Source: Lachnospiraceae bacterium | Lineage (GTDB): Bacteria; Bacillota; Clostridia; Lachnospirales; Lachnospiraceae | Reading direction: 5' to 3' | Length of the DNA: 14,753 nt | Assembly (NCBI GenBank): GCA_003447895.1 | Contig: DLYC01000249.1 | Location: forward strand, 7,836 to 22,588 | Part shown: positions 7,209 through 14,612 of the stretch, in pieces | Numbering within the stretch: the first letter of the stretch is position 1 | How the letters are laid out: every line of letters starts with the position of its first letter | The notes under the pieces: generated by a model | The model's input: the letters and a program-made list of their open reading frames with translations, nothing else | Told to the model about the DNA's origin: nothing | Databases searched by the model: none | Made by a program: the position numbers and the translations under genes

Positions 7209-8255
7209 ATGTCTAAAAAGGCGGGAGCCGGTTATCCGATCGACTTTGTGATGCTGTGGGTCGATGACACTGACCCGGAATGGAGAAAAGAGAGAAACCG
7301 TTACTCGGGAAAAGACGAGGCCATGGTGGACAACCGGGAGGCCAGATACAGAGACTGGGATACGCTCAAATACTGGTTTCGCGGCGTGGAGAAATTTGCG
7401 CCCTGGGTCCACAGGATCTATTTTGTGACCTGCGGACACCTGCCGGAGTGGCTCAATGTGGAGGCGGACAAGCTGGTCCATATTAAGCACTCGGACTACA
7501 TCCCCGGGGAGTATCTTCCGACGTTCAGCTCCCACACGATCGAGCTCAATCTGAACCGGATTCCGGAGCTGGCTGAGCACTTTGTCTATTTTAACGACGA
7601 CACGTTCATCCTAAAGCCCATTACGGAAGATCTGTTCTACCGCGGAGGAAAGCCCGTGCACCAGGCAAGGCTTCACGCGATCCGTGCGGGAAAAATGGGT
7701 GAAATGATGCCGCACATCTATCTCAATACGACGGAAGTCATCAACGAGCATTTCGACATGCATAAGGTGCTCAAGAAGGACGCTGCCAAATGGTTCTCGG
7801 TCTCAAAGAACGGGCCGGGCGTCGTATTTGAGAACCGCTTCTGCAGCCGATACGATATGTTCCCCGGGTTTGGCAATGAGCATCTTCCCACGCCGATCCT
7901 TAAGAGCACGATGGACACGATCTGGAACCTCGAAGGAAAGAGGCTGGACGAGACCTGCAGGCACAGGTTCCGGGATGTGAGGGACGTCAGCCAGTATGTA
8001 TTCCGTTACTGGCAGCTTGCGAGCGGGAACTTTGTCCCGGAGAAGCTGTCCAATATCGGTGTCAAATACACGATCAAGTCAGACAGGGAATATGTAAAGA
8101 AGGTGTGCGAAGTTGTGAAGTCGGGAAAGCACAAGCTGGTCTGTCTCAACGACGCGGACGCCCTTGATTCGCAGGAGGATTTTCTCTGGGCCAAAAAAGA
8201 GCTGGTCAGGGCATTTGAAGTGCTCCTTCCGGAGAAATCGTCATTTGAAAAGTAA
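7209..8255 (+). CDS. Stealth-type capsular polysaccharide phosphotransferase
   Basis: A 348-residue cytoplasmic enzyme of the Stealth family, whose characterised members transfer hexose-1-phosphate from a nucleotide sugar to build phosphodiester-linked capsules. Conserved blocks are visible in order: CR1, IDFVMLWVDDTDPEW (11-25); CR2, beginning RYRDWDTLKYWFRGVEKFAP and ending FVYFNDDTFILKP from 125; CR3, with NGPGVVFENRF and NEHLPTPI; and CR4, RFRDVRDVSQYVFRYW. ATG 7209 is chosen over an upstream in-frame start at 7104 because GGGAGA sits eight bases before it and CR1 starts eleven residues in. The longer frame would run through the leader hairpins. The family predicts a sugar-phosphate backbone or side group in the polymer, consistent with the CDP-alcohol genes nearby. 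Confidence 0.9.
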   Translation: MSKKAGAGYPIDFVMLWVDDTDPEWRKERNRYSGKDEAMVDNREARYRDWDTLKYWFRGVEKFAPWVHRIYFVTCGHLPEWLNVEADKLVHIKHSDYIPGEYLPTFSSHTIELNLNRIPELAEHFVYFNDDTFILKPITEDLFYRGGKPVHQARLHAIRAGKMGEMMPHIYLNTTEVINEHFDMHKVLKKDAAKWFSVSKNGPGVVFENRFCSRYDMFPGFGNEHLPTPILKSTMDTIWNLEGKRLDETCRHRFRDVRDVSQYVFRYWQLASGNFVPEKLSNIGVKYTIKSDREYVKKVCEVVKSGKHKLVCLNDADALDSQEDFLWAKKELVRAFEVLLPEKSSFEK

Positions 8256-8265
8256 ACTCAGTAAA

Positions 8266-8294
8266 TTCGATTTTTTAAGTATATTTAATATATT
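8266..8294 (+). promoter_or_regulatory. Weak candidate promoter in an AT-rich gap
   Basis: The 81-base gap before the second pyruvyltransferase is strikingly AT-rich. It contains TATATT (8289-8294), 17 bases after a poor -35 (TTCGAT, 8266-8271). Only the -10 is convincing, so this could equally be just an AT-rich spacer within a longer transcript. Confidence 0.25.
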
Positions 8295-8336
8295 CAGTAT
8301 GTCCAGAAAACCTGAACACTACGAAAAGGGAAGACA

Positions 8337-9440
8337 ATGAGCAGTTCAATCGGAATCTTAACCTATCACAGAGCAGCGAACTACGGAGCTGTCCTTCAGG
8401 CCTATGCGCTTCAGACGGCGTTTTCCAAACTCGGCCGCAGGACGGAGATCCTTGACTACTACTGCCCGGCCGTCGAAGAGGACCACAGGCCTTTCGGAAG
8501 ACTCGGGAAGAAAAAGAACGTTTTCCAGACGCTCACGCACTCGCCTGTCAAGATCAAAAAGGACAAGGTCTTCGGCGCGTTCCGCGAGAGAAAGCTGAAG
8601 CTGAGCGAGCCGATGAAAAAGGGCATTGCGCCCGGCACCGCGGACCGCTACGACCTCTTTGTGACAGGCTCCGACCAGGTCTGGAACGACAGGCTCTCCG
8701 GAATGGACCCCGCCTATATGCTGGACTTCGCGCGGGAGGAGCAGCGGTATTCCTATGCCTGCAGCTTCGGCTTCGACACATTTCCGGAAGGGAAAGAGGC
8801 GTTATACACAGAGCGGCTCAAAGGCCTCCGCTGCGTCTCCCTGAGGGAGAAGAGCGGCGTGAAGATGCTGGAAGAAGCGGGGATCTCCGCCAGAGTCGAC
8901 CTGGACCCGACACTTCTTCTTACGGCGAAGGAGTGGAGCCCTTTCAGCGTAAAGCCCAAGGACACAGAGCCCTATATCCTCCTCTATACGGTCAACGGCG
9001 CAGTGCACCTTCTGGATTTTGCAAGGGAATTGTCTGAGAAGACGGGGTGCCGGATCCTCTATCTCAACAATCAGTACAAGACAAACCGAGACCTTACCCG
9101 CATTCGTTACGCCGCGCCGGAGGAGTTTACGGGGTGGTTTGAGAATGCTGCGTATGTCCTCACCAATTCTTTCCACGGAACCGTTTTCTCGATCCTGTTC
9201 CACAAACAATTCAAGATCGAGCTGGAGACGGTGAAGTCCTTCAATGTCAGGAGCAGGGATCTACTCACAAGCTGCGGACTGGAGGACTGCATCCTTCGAA
9301 ACGGGCCGGAGGACTTTACGTTCCGGCAGGATTTTGAGGAGCCGGACCGGCTTCTTTCACAGATGAGAGAGCGGTCTTTCTCTTATCTTCAGAGCATCTG
9401 CGACAGCGCGGAGAAGATGGGAAAGACTAAAGACAGGTAA
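8337..9440 (+). CDS. Stand-alone polysaccharide pyruvyltransferase family protein
   Basis: A 367-residue cytoplasmic protein of the CsaB/PssM-type family, which uses phosphoenolpyruvate to place pyruvyl ketals on sugar units, giving the polymer negative charge. It opens with IGILTYHRAANYGAVLQAYA, typical of the family, then has TGSDQVWND from 110, LDPTLLL, and NSFHG at 277-281 with the expected histidine at 280. Unlike the paralogue at 2427-4802 it has no ferredoxin or FrhB extension. The start is ATG 8337 with AAGGGAAG six bases or so upstream. The stop at 9440 lies four bases from the next start, so the two are tightly coupled. Some members of this family are not pyruvyltransferases, so the exact reaction is unproven. 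Confidence 0.88.
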   Translation: MSSSIGILTYHRAANYGAVLQAYALQTAFSKLGRRTEILDYYCPAVEEDHRPFGRLGKKKNVFQTLTHSPVKIKKDKVFGAFRERKLKLSEPMKKGIAPGTADRYDLFVTGSDQVWNDRLSGMDPAYMLDFAREEQRYSYACSFGFDTFPEGKEALYTERLKGLRCVSLREKSGVKMLEEAGISARVDLDPTLLLTAKEWSPFSVKPKDTEPYILLYTVNGAVHLLDFARELSEKTGCRILYLNNQYKTNRDLTRIRYAAPEEFTGWFENAAYVLTNSFHGTVFSILFHKQFKIELETVKSFNVRSRDLLTSCGLEDCILRNGPEDFTFRQDFEEPDRLLSQMRERSFSYLQSICDSAEKMGKTKDR

Positions 9441-9444
9441 AGCT

Positions 9445-10824
9445 ATGAGAATACGATCCTACGACATTCAGCATATAGGGTGCATACTTTTTCTGGTCTA
9501 TATCTTTCTGTACGACCTGTCCAATGCCCTGCTGGGGAACTGGGTCTCGCTGATCGTCGTCATACTGGCGGAGGCGCTGTGTTTTGCCTCGATCCAGAAG
9601 GGCGAACAACGGTACAAGGTGCCCAAGATCTATTTGAAAAAGATCCTTCCCTGGCTCTTTTTTGCCCTGCTGTTTGTCATACCGAGAAACCAGCTGGCAG
9701 CGCGGAACATCTACTTTTCGACGATCCGATGGCTGATGGCTGTTCTTTTGATGTGCATGATCGCGTACAAGAATGAGGAATACGAGCACATCACGCGGAG
9801 CATCTGCGTCATCGGGTTCCTCCATGTGCTTGCAACCTGGGTCCTGTACTTTGTCCCCTCTCTGTACAAGGGGCTCTACAAGATCTGGGGAGAGTGGCCG
9901 GTCGGGACGGCGAAGGGACAGCTTGTCTACAAGGCGGGGCTGACAGGCCATTATTCCAGAAGCGCGATCGCCCTGATCTCAGTCCTTCTGATCCTGACAG
10001 CGGCCGTGACCGTCTACCTGCAGAAAAAGGAGATGGCCACGCGCTTTACGTTTACAAGGACCGCGGTGACCGCGGCGCTCTTTGTCCTCACTCTGGGGGC
10101 TCTGTTTCTGACGGCGAAGAGATCGGCCCTTCTGTTCGGCCTCGGCGCCATGGTGCTCGGCTATGTGGCCTACGGAAATAAAAAGAACAGTTTCCTGAGA
10201 CTGGTGGTGATCATGGCCGCGATGCTGGCCGCAGTGCTGATCCTGTCGAGGTTTCTTGCGCCTGTCAGGATCGTCATTGACCGCTTCCTGGAGCTGGGAT
10301 CCGACAGTTCCACGATCAACCGCCTGAAGATGTGGCGGATCGCGCTGGAACTGTTTGCGGAGCACCCGGTCATCGGAATCGGGTGGGAAGGATTTAAATA
10401 CCAGTACTATCTCAAGATCGGCGCGCAGTCTGCGGGAGCCTATGACTTTCTGGACGCGCACAATGTGTACCTGCAGGTCCTCGCGGAGACGGGGATCACG
10501 GGCTTTGCCCTGTACTGCTTCTGCGTGTTCTCCACCTTTATGACGACGCTGAAGCTCCTCAAGGCGAAGGACCGGATCGCGCGCGACGCGGACAAGATCG
10601 CGGTCCTGTACGCGTTTATGTACCAGGTATACTATATTTTGTACTGCGTTACGGGCAACTGCCTGTATGACATCACGTTCGTACACTACGCCATCGCGAA
10701 CGGCCTGGTCTACGGCGTCTACACGAAGACGGTCATGGCCGGGAAGACCGATCCTTACCGGGTGAAAGCCGCCGCGTTCCAAAATGCGATGAAAACAAAT
10801 TCGATCAAAATAAATGCGATGTAA
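9445..10824 (+). CDS. O-antigen ligase/Wzy-like polymerase membrane protein
   Basis: A 459-residue polytopic membrane protein with about ten hydrophobic segments. Its main signature is the large loop before the C-terminal helices, PVIGIGWEGF followed by DAHNVYLQVLAETGITG (from 337, with H339), which is the Wzy_C/O-antigen ligase motif region. A further conserved-looking feature is the basic TAKRSALLFG segment. Next to a Wzx-type flippase it is most likely the polymerase that joins lipid-linked repeat units outside the membrane. A ligase role is possible but less likely in a Gram-positive organism. The start is ATG 9445, and the weak ribosome site AGG at 9435-9437 overlaps the end of the preceding gene. 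Confidence 0.85.
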   Translation: MRIRSYDIQHIGCILFLVYIFLYDLSNALLGNWVSLIVVILAEALCFASIQKGEQRYKVPKIYLKKILPWLFFALLFVIPRNQLAARNIYFSTIRWLMAVLLMCMIAYKNEEYEHITRSICVIGFLHVLATWVLYFVPSLYKGLYKIWGEWPVGTAKGQLVYKAGLTGHYSRSAIALISVLLILTAAVTVYLQKKEMATRFTFTRTAVTAALFVLTLGALFLTAKRSALLFGLGAMVLGYVAYGNKKNSFLRLVVIMAAMLAAVLILSRFLAPVRIVIDRFLELGSDSSTINRLKMWRIALELFAEHPVIGIGWEGFKYQYYLKIGAQSAGAYDFLDAHNVYLQVLAETGITGFALYCFCVFSTFMTTLKLLKAKDRIARDADKIAVLYAFMYQVYYILYCVTGNCLYDITFVHYAIANGLVYGVYTKTVMAGKTDPYRVKAAAFQNAMKTNSIKINAM

Positions 10825-10842
10825 AAAGCTGCGGGGAGTTCA

Positions 10843-13575
10843 ATGAGCCGAGAGGGAAAACTTGCCAAAAATACACTCATATTATCTATAGGAACCTTTT
10901 TGCCAAGATTTGCGTCATTTATCACGCTGCCGATCCTGACGGGATGCCTCACCAAGGCGGAAATGGGAACCTACGACCTGATCACGATCCTGGAGTCTCT
11001 CTTTCTTCCGACGGCGACGCTCCAGATCCAGGCGGCGGCTTTCCGCTTTCTGATCGACGCGAGAGAAGACGCGAAGAAAGTCCGGGAGATCATCACCAAT
11101 ATCGCGCTGTTTATCATCCCGGTCTCCCTGGCGTCCCTCACGATCCTGTACTTTTGTCTGTACATGGCGGATGGGCCGATCAGGATCCTGATCTGTCTCT
11201 ATTTTATGTTTGACATCCTCTCGAGCGCGGAGAGGCAGGTCTGCAGGGGACTTACCCGCAACCTGTATTATTCGATCAGCGCGATCATCTCTTCTCTGGG
11301 AAAGATGATCTTTATCGTGATCTGTGTCTACTGGCTGAAGACCGGACTTCTGGGAACGGTCGTCGCGCTCTTTGTGGCGTCCCTGTTTTCTTTTCTTTAT
11401 CTGTTCTTCTTTGGCGGAATCTATAAGTACATCGATCCGAAGTGCTTCAACAGGGAGCTTCTCGGGGAGATGCTCCGGTATTCCTGGCCCATGGTGCCGA
11501 ACAGCATGTCGGCCTGGGTCATGAGGGTCTCAGACCGTATCGTGGTCACCGCCTTTATGGGCGTTGCGGCCAACGCGGTCTATGCGGTGGCCAATAAGAT
11601 CCCGAGCCTTCTCAATATCGCGCAGGCGACATTTACCATGGCCTGGCAGGAGAACGCGTCTGTGGTCTCCAAAGACCGGGACGCGAGTGAGTACTATTCC
11701 TCCATGTTCAGGGTCATGTTTGACCTGATGGCCGGTTTCTTCGGCCTTCTGATCGCGGCAACCCCGATCCTGTTCAGACTCCTGATCCGGGGCGACTACG
11801 CGGAGGCCTACAACCAGATTCCCATCCTGTTTGTCGCCATGTTCTTCTTCAGCATGTCGACCTTTCTGGGCGGGATCTATGTGGCCTACAAGAGGTCAAA
11901 GAGTGTCGGCATCACGACAATGGCCGCCGCGGCCTGCAACCTGATCGTCGACCTTGCCCTCATAAGGTTCATCGGGCTCTATGCCGCTTCCGGCTCCACC
12001 CTGGTCAGCTATCTCTTCCTTTTTGTCTACCGCTGCATCGATGTACAGCGCATCGTCCGGGTCAGGTACAGCGTCCGCCATATCGTCATGATGCTGGCGA
12101 TCATGGTGACGGAGAGTGTCCTGTGCTTTAAGCAGAAGCCGGTCCTGAACGTGATCAATCTGCTGATCAGTGTTGTCGTCTTTTTTGTCTTTAATAAGAC
12201 TTTTGTGCTCGCTGTGGTCAAAAAAGGGAAGGCGGTTATGAGAAAGTTCCTCAAGAAAAATAAGGCGAAAAGTGCCGGGCAGGCAGACAATACAAAGGCT
12301 GCGCAGACGGCTCCTCATGAAAGCGGCGCGCCAAAAGAGACAGACGAAAACGGAGTTCCCCTGCTCGCGGAAGACCGGAGCAGCTGCTGCGGATGCTCCG
12401 CCTGTTACACCGCATGTCCCGTGGGCGCCATCACAATGAAACCCGACGAGGAGGGCTTCCTCTATCCGGAGATCGACCCGGAGACCTGCATTCACTGCCG
12501 CAGGTGCCTGAAAGTCTGCGCGTTTAAGAGAGACCGCGCGGCGCAGAGCGCGCCGAAGGCGGAGACCGGCAGCGGGCAGAAAGCGGGCGAGAGCGTTCAG
12601 GCAAAGCCCGAGAGCGCGCAGAAGGCGGAGGGCAGGCTTCCCGGGACGCTTGCCTACGCCTGCAGGGCAAAAGACAGAGAGATCCTTAACACCAGCTCGT
12701 CGGGAGGCCTGTTCACCGTCCTCTCAGACCAATTCCTTTCCAAGGGAGACGCTGTCCTGTGCTCTTTTTATGACTATGAGGAGCACTGCGCCCGCTTCCG
12801 CCTGATTCGTTCAGTCGGGGAGCGCGACGAGTCCCGCGGCTCCATGTATATGCAGAGCTATGCGCGCGATTCCTGGAAAGAGGCGCTTACCTGGCTAAAG
12901 GACAATCCGGACAGGAAACTCCTCTACACGGGTCTTGGCTGCCAGGCGGCCGCCTTTATGGAATTTGCCCGCCTGAGCGGTGTCCGGGACAGAGTGGCTG
13001 TGGTCGACATTATCTGCCACGGCGCGCCGAGCCCCCTGATCTGGAAGGAATACGCGCAGTCTCTCGAAAAAGGAGGGAAGCTGAGCGGCCTCAATTTCAG
13101 GGACAAGAAGACCGGCTGGTCCCGCTCAAGGGGAATCGTCTTCATTGACGGCAAAGAGACCTCGATCCGGCAGTACCGGAAGATCTACTCCGACCGATAT
13201 ACGATCCGGCAGTCCTGCTCCTCCTGCCCCTACACGAGAGTGGACAGGGAGACGGACATGACGATCGGCGATTTCTGGAACATGGAGAAATCCATGCCCG
13301 ACTTCGTGGACGAGATGGGAACTTCCCTGGCCCTTGTCCACACCGAAAAGGGACGGGAACTGTTCGAGAGTATCCGGGGCGTCCTCGATGTGCGGGAGAG
13401 CAACACCAGGGACTGCCTTCAGATGAACCTTCAGCGGCCCACAGAGCACTCGGAGCACAGAGACCGGTTCTGGGCGGATTACCGCAGGGAAGGCATTGAA
13501 TACGTGATGAAGAAATACGGAGAGGTCACGCTGGCGGGCCGGGTCAAAAGACGGATCAAAAAGATATTGGGATAA
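10843..13575 (+). CDS. Wzx-type flippase fused to a ferredoxin/FrhB-type redox module
   Basis: A 910-residue fusion. Residues 1 to about 465 are a polysaccharide flippase (MOP superfamily) with a dozen or so hydrophobic segments and the N-terminal GKLAKNTLILSIGTFLPRFA typical of Wzx relatives. A basic linker follows, then two ferredoxin clusters, CCGCSACYTACP (C515, C518, C521, C525) and CIHCRRCLKVC (C549, C552, C555, C559). A 40-residue Ala/Lys/Glu-rich linker leads to an FrhB module: SSSGGLF, GLGCQ (C700), DIICHGAPSP, CSSC (C792, C795) and MTIGDFW. The redox part would sit on the cytoplasmic side, beside lipid-linked glycan awaiting export. The frame is uninterrupted, so this is not a frameshift artefact within this sequence. 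ATG 10843 follows GGGGAG. A good internal start exists at 12238. The substrate of the redox half is unknown. Confidence 0.88.
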   Translation: MSREGKLAKNTLILSIGTFLPRFASFITLPILTGCLTKAEMGTYDLITILESLFLPTATLQIQAAAFRFLIDAREDAKKVREIITNIALFIIPVSLASLTILYFCLYMADGPIRILICLYFMFDILSSAERQVCRGLTRNLYYSISAIISSLGKMIFIVICVYWLKTGLLGTVVALFVASLFSFLYLFFFGGIYKYIDPKCFNRELLGEMLRYSWPMVPNSMSAWVMRVSDRIVVTAFMGVAANAVYAVANKIPSLLNIAQATFTMAWQENASVVSKDRDASEYYSSMFRVMFDLMAGFFGLLIAATPILFRLLIRGDYAEAYNQIPILFVAMFFFSMSTFLGGIYVAYKRSKSVGITTMAAAACNLIVDLALIRFIGLYAASGSTLVSYLFLFVYRCIDVQRIVRVRYSVRHIVMMLAIMVTESVLCFKQKPVLNVINLLISVVVFFVFNKTFVLAVVKKGKAVMRKFLKKNKAKSAGQADNTKAAQTAPHESGAPKETDENGVPLLAEDRSSCCGCSACYTACPVGAITMKPDEEGFLYPEIDPETCIHCRRCLKVCAFKRDRAAQSAPKAETGSGQKAGESVQAKPESAQKAEGRLPGTLAYACRAKDREILNTSSSGGLFTVLSDQFLSKGDAVLCSFYDYEEHCARFRLIRSVGERDESRGSMYMQSYARDSWKEALTWLKDNPDRKLLYTGLGCQAAAFMEFARLSGVRDRVAVVDIICHGAPSPLIWKEYAQSLEKGGKLSGLNFRDKKTGWSRSRGIVFIDGKETSIRQYRKIYSDRYTIRQSCSSCPYTRVDRETDMTIGDFWNMEKSMPDFVDEMGTSLALVHTEKGRELFESIRGVLDVRESNTRDCLQMNLQRPTEHSEHRDRFWADYRREGIEYVMKKYGEVTLAGRVKRRIKKILG
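12224..12240 (+). promoter_or_regulatory. Possible internal ribosome binding site and in-frame start at the flippase/FrhB junction
   Basis: AAGGGAAGG (12224-12232) lies five bases before an in-frame ATG at 12238 (codon 466), exactly where the last membrane helix ends and the redox half begins. Initiation there would give a separate soluble Fe-S/FrhB protein of 445 residues alongside the fusion. The purine-rich run also encodes Lys-Gly-Lys, so it may be chance. Confidence 0.35.
12545..12630 (+). repeat. In-frame direct repeat encoding the inter-domain linker
   Basis: A 20-base element at 12545-12564 recurs at 12611-12630 with one mismatch, offset by 66 bases (22 codons). The copies encode QSAPKAE and ESAQKAE within an Ala/Lys/Glu/Gln-rich spacer between the ferredoxin and FrhB parts of the flippase fusion. 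Linker expansion by duplication is a reasonable explanation. Confidence 0.75.
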
Positions 13576-13605
13576 ATAAGATATTTGTATAAAGGAGAGG
13601 ACAGC

Positions 13606-14418
13606 TTGTCGACATATGTGATCAGTGACATACACGGGGCGCTGCCCCAGTTCCAAAAGCTCTTGAGAAAGATCCGGTTCGCGCCGGAAAAGGGCGATGA
13701 GCTCTACCTTCTCGGGGATTATATAGACTGGGGAGAATACCCTTTGGAGACGCTTCTCTTTGTCATGCATCTTGACCGCTCCAGCGACAGGGTGCACTGC
13801 CTTCTGGGAAACCACGAGGAGATGTTCCTCTCACTGATCGAGTGCGGATACAGGCAGGGAGAGGACAATCCGATCGCGGACAACTGGCTTTTGAACAACC
13901 GCGGCGCGGGCACCTGGCGCGAATTCAGCCGCCTGGACCGGTACCACCAGTATGAGATCCGGAAGTGGCTGTCGGACCTTCCTCTCAGTTTCGACGTGTA
14001 CGACGGGGAAAAGCACTATATGCTGGCACATGCGTACCCGTATTACTACGACGTGCAGTATGAGAAGCGGGAAGTGAGGCGCCGGAGAAAAGACGCCGTG
14101 TGGAGACGGCTCATGCTGAGGGAGGATCCCTTTGCGGAATATCCCGGCGACCGGGTCTACCACTGCCTCATCTGCGGCCACACGATCACGAACTATTTCT
14201 TTGACCAGATGAAAGCGGAGAAGAACTGGCCTTTTAGAAAGCCCAGGGTGACCAAAAGGAACCGGATCTTCTACGGCGAGAAATACGTAAATCTTGACTG
14301 CGGCGCCAAACTCCTTTCCTGCACGGCCGATGAGGACCCCAAAGTCAGAAAGGCGGCGGAGAGAGCGCAGCTGTCGTGCCTTAGGCTCGAAGATGCGGAA
14401 GAGTTTTATGTCCGGTGA
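13606..14418 (+). CDS. PPP/ApaH-like metallophosphoesterase
   Basis: A 270-residue cytoplasmic metal-dependent phosphatase of the calcineurin-like fold. The metal-site motifs are DIHG (D8, H10), GDYIDWG (D38, D41), GNHE (68-71), H142 in LAHAYPYY, and GH at 191-192. Members include PrpE/ApaH-like enzymes and Ser/Thr protein phosphatases. The usual GDxxDRG arginine is tryptophan (W42) here, so the substrate may differ. TTG 13606 is chosen because AAAGGAGAGG ends five bases before it; the frame can be opened at TTG 13585, but that lies upstream of the ribosome site. It follows the flippase fusion by 30 bases with no terminator between, so it probably belongs to the same transcript. Whether it acts on the polysaccharide pathway, for instance as a regulator or phosphate remover, is unknown. 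Confidence 0.83.
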   Translation: MSTYVISDIHGALPQFQKLLRKIRFAPEKGDELYLLGDYIDWGEYPLETLLFVMHLDRSSDRVHCLLGNHEEMFLSLIECGYRQGEDNPIADNWLLNNRGAGTWREFSRLDRYHQYEIRKWLSDLPLSFDVYDGEKHYMLAHAYPYYYDVQYEKREVRRRRKDAVWRRLMLREDPFAEYPGDRVYHCLICGHTITNYFFDQMKAEKNWPFRKPRVTKRNRIFYGEKYVNLDCGAKLLSCTADEDPKVRKAAERAQLSCLRLEDAEEFYVR

Positions 14419-14452
14419 GCGCAGCATATTCGAGAGGATTCCGAGGATCTGG

Positions 14453-14495
14453 GGAGACCGTGAAGTCAGAAACTCTGACGCGCGGCCTCCTTTTT
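14453..14495 (+). terminator. Intrinsic terminator closing the polysaccharide block
   Basis: GTCAGA/TCTGAC (14465-14470/14474-14479) forms the top of a stem. It extends downward, with a small bulge and one mismatch, through CCGTG/CGCGG to GGAG/CTCC (14453-14456/14487-14490). TTTTTGTCTTT follows directly. This is a good terminator 35 bases after the phosphatase stop. Confidence 0.8.
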
Positions 14496-14521
14496 GTCTT
14501 TCGCCCGGGAGGCACGCGTTC

Positions 14522-14550
14522 TTGACAATTGAGGTAAAAAAATTCATACT
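14522..14550 (+). promoter_or_regulatory. Sigma-A promoter for the methionine aminopeptidase gene
   Basis: A perfect -35 TTGACA (14522-14527), a 17-base spacer and a -10 CATACT (14545-14550). Transcription would begin near 14557. The leader carries a small TGGCC/GGCCA inverted repeat (14559-14575) and the overlapping direct repeat TGATGGCC. The promoter follows a terminator, so the aminopeptidase gene is independent of the polysaccharide operon. Confidence 0.72.
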
Positions 14551-14612
14551 TGAAGTGATGGCCTCATGATGGCCACAATCCCCATCAATTTAAGGAAAGA
14601 AGAGTTTACAAG

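Noticed and set aside
7031-7216. A 61-codon frame running through the leader and overlapping the Stealth start by 8 bases
   Set aside because: It needs a TTG start with no visible ribosome site and has no recognisable domain. A coupled leader peptide is possible in principle but not supported.
2427-13575. True F420 hydrogenase or dehydrogenase genes
   Set aside because: No hydrogenase or formate dehydrogenase large subunit and no F420 biosynthesis gene is present, and the FrhB-like modules are fused to polysaccharide enzymes. The family name does not give the function here.
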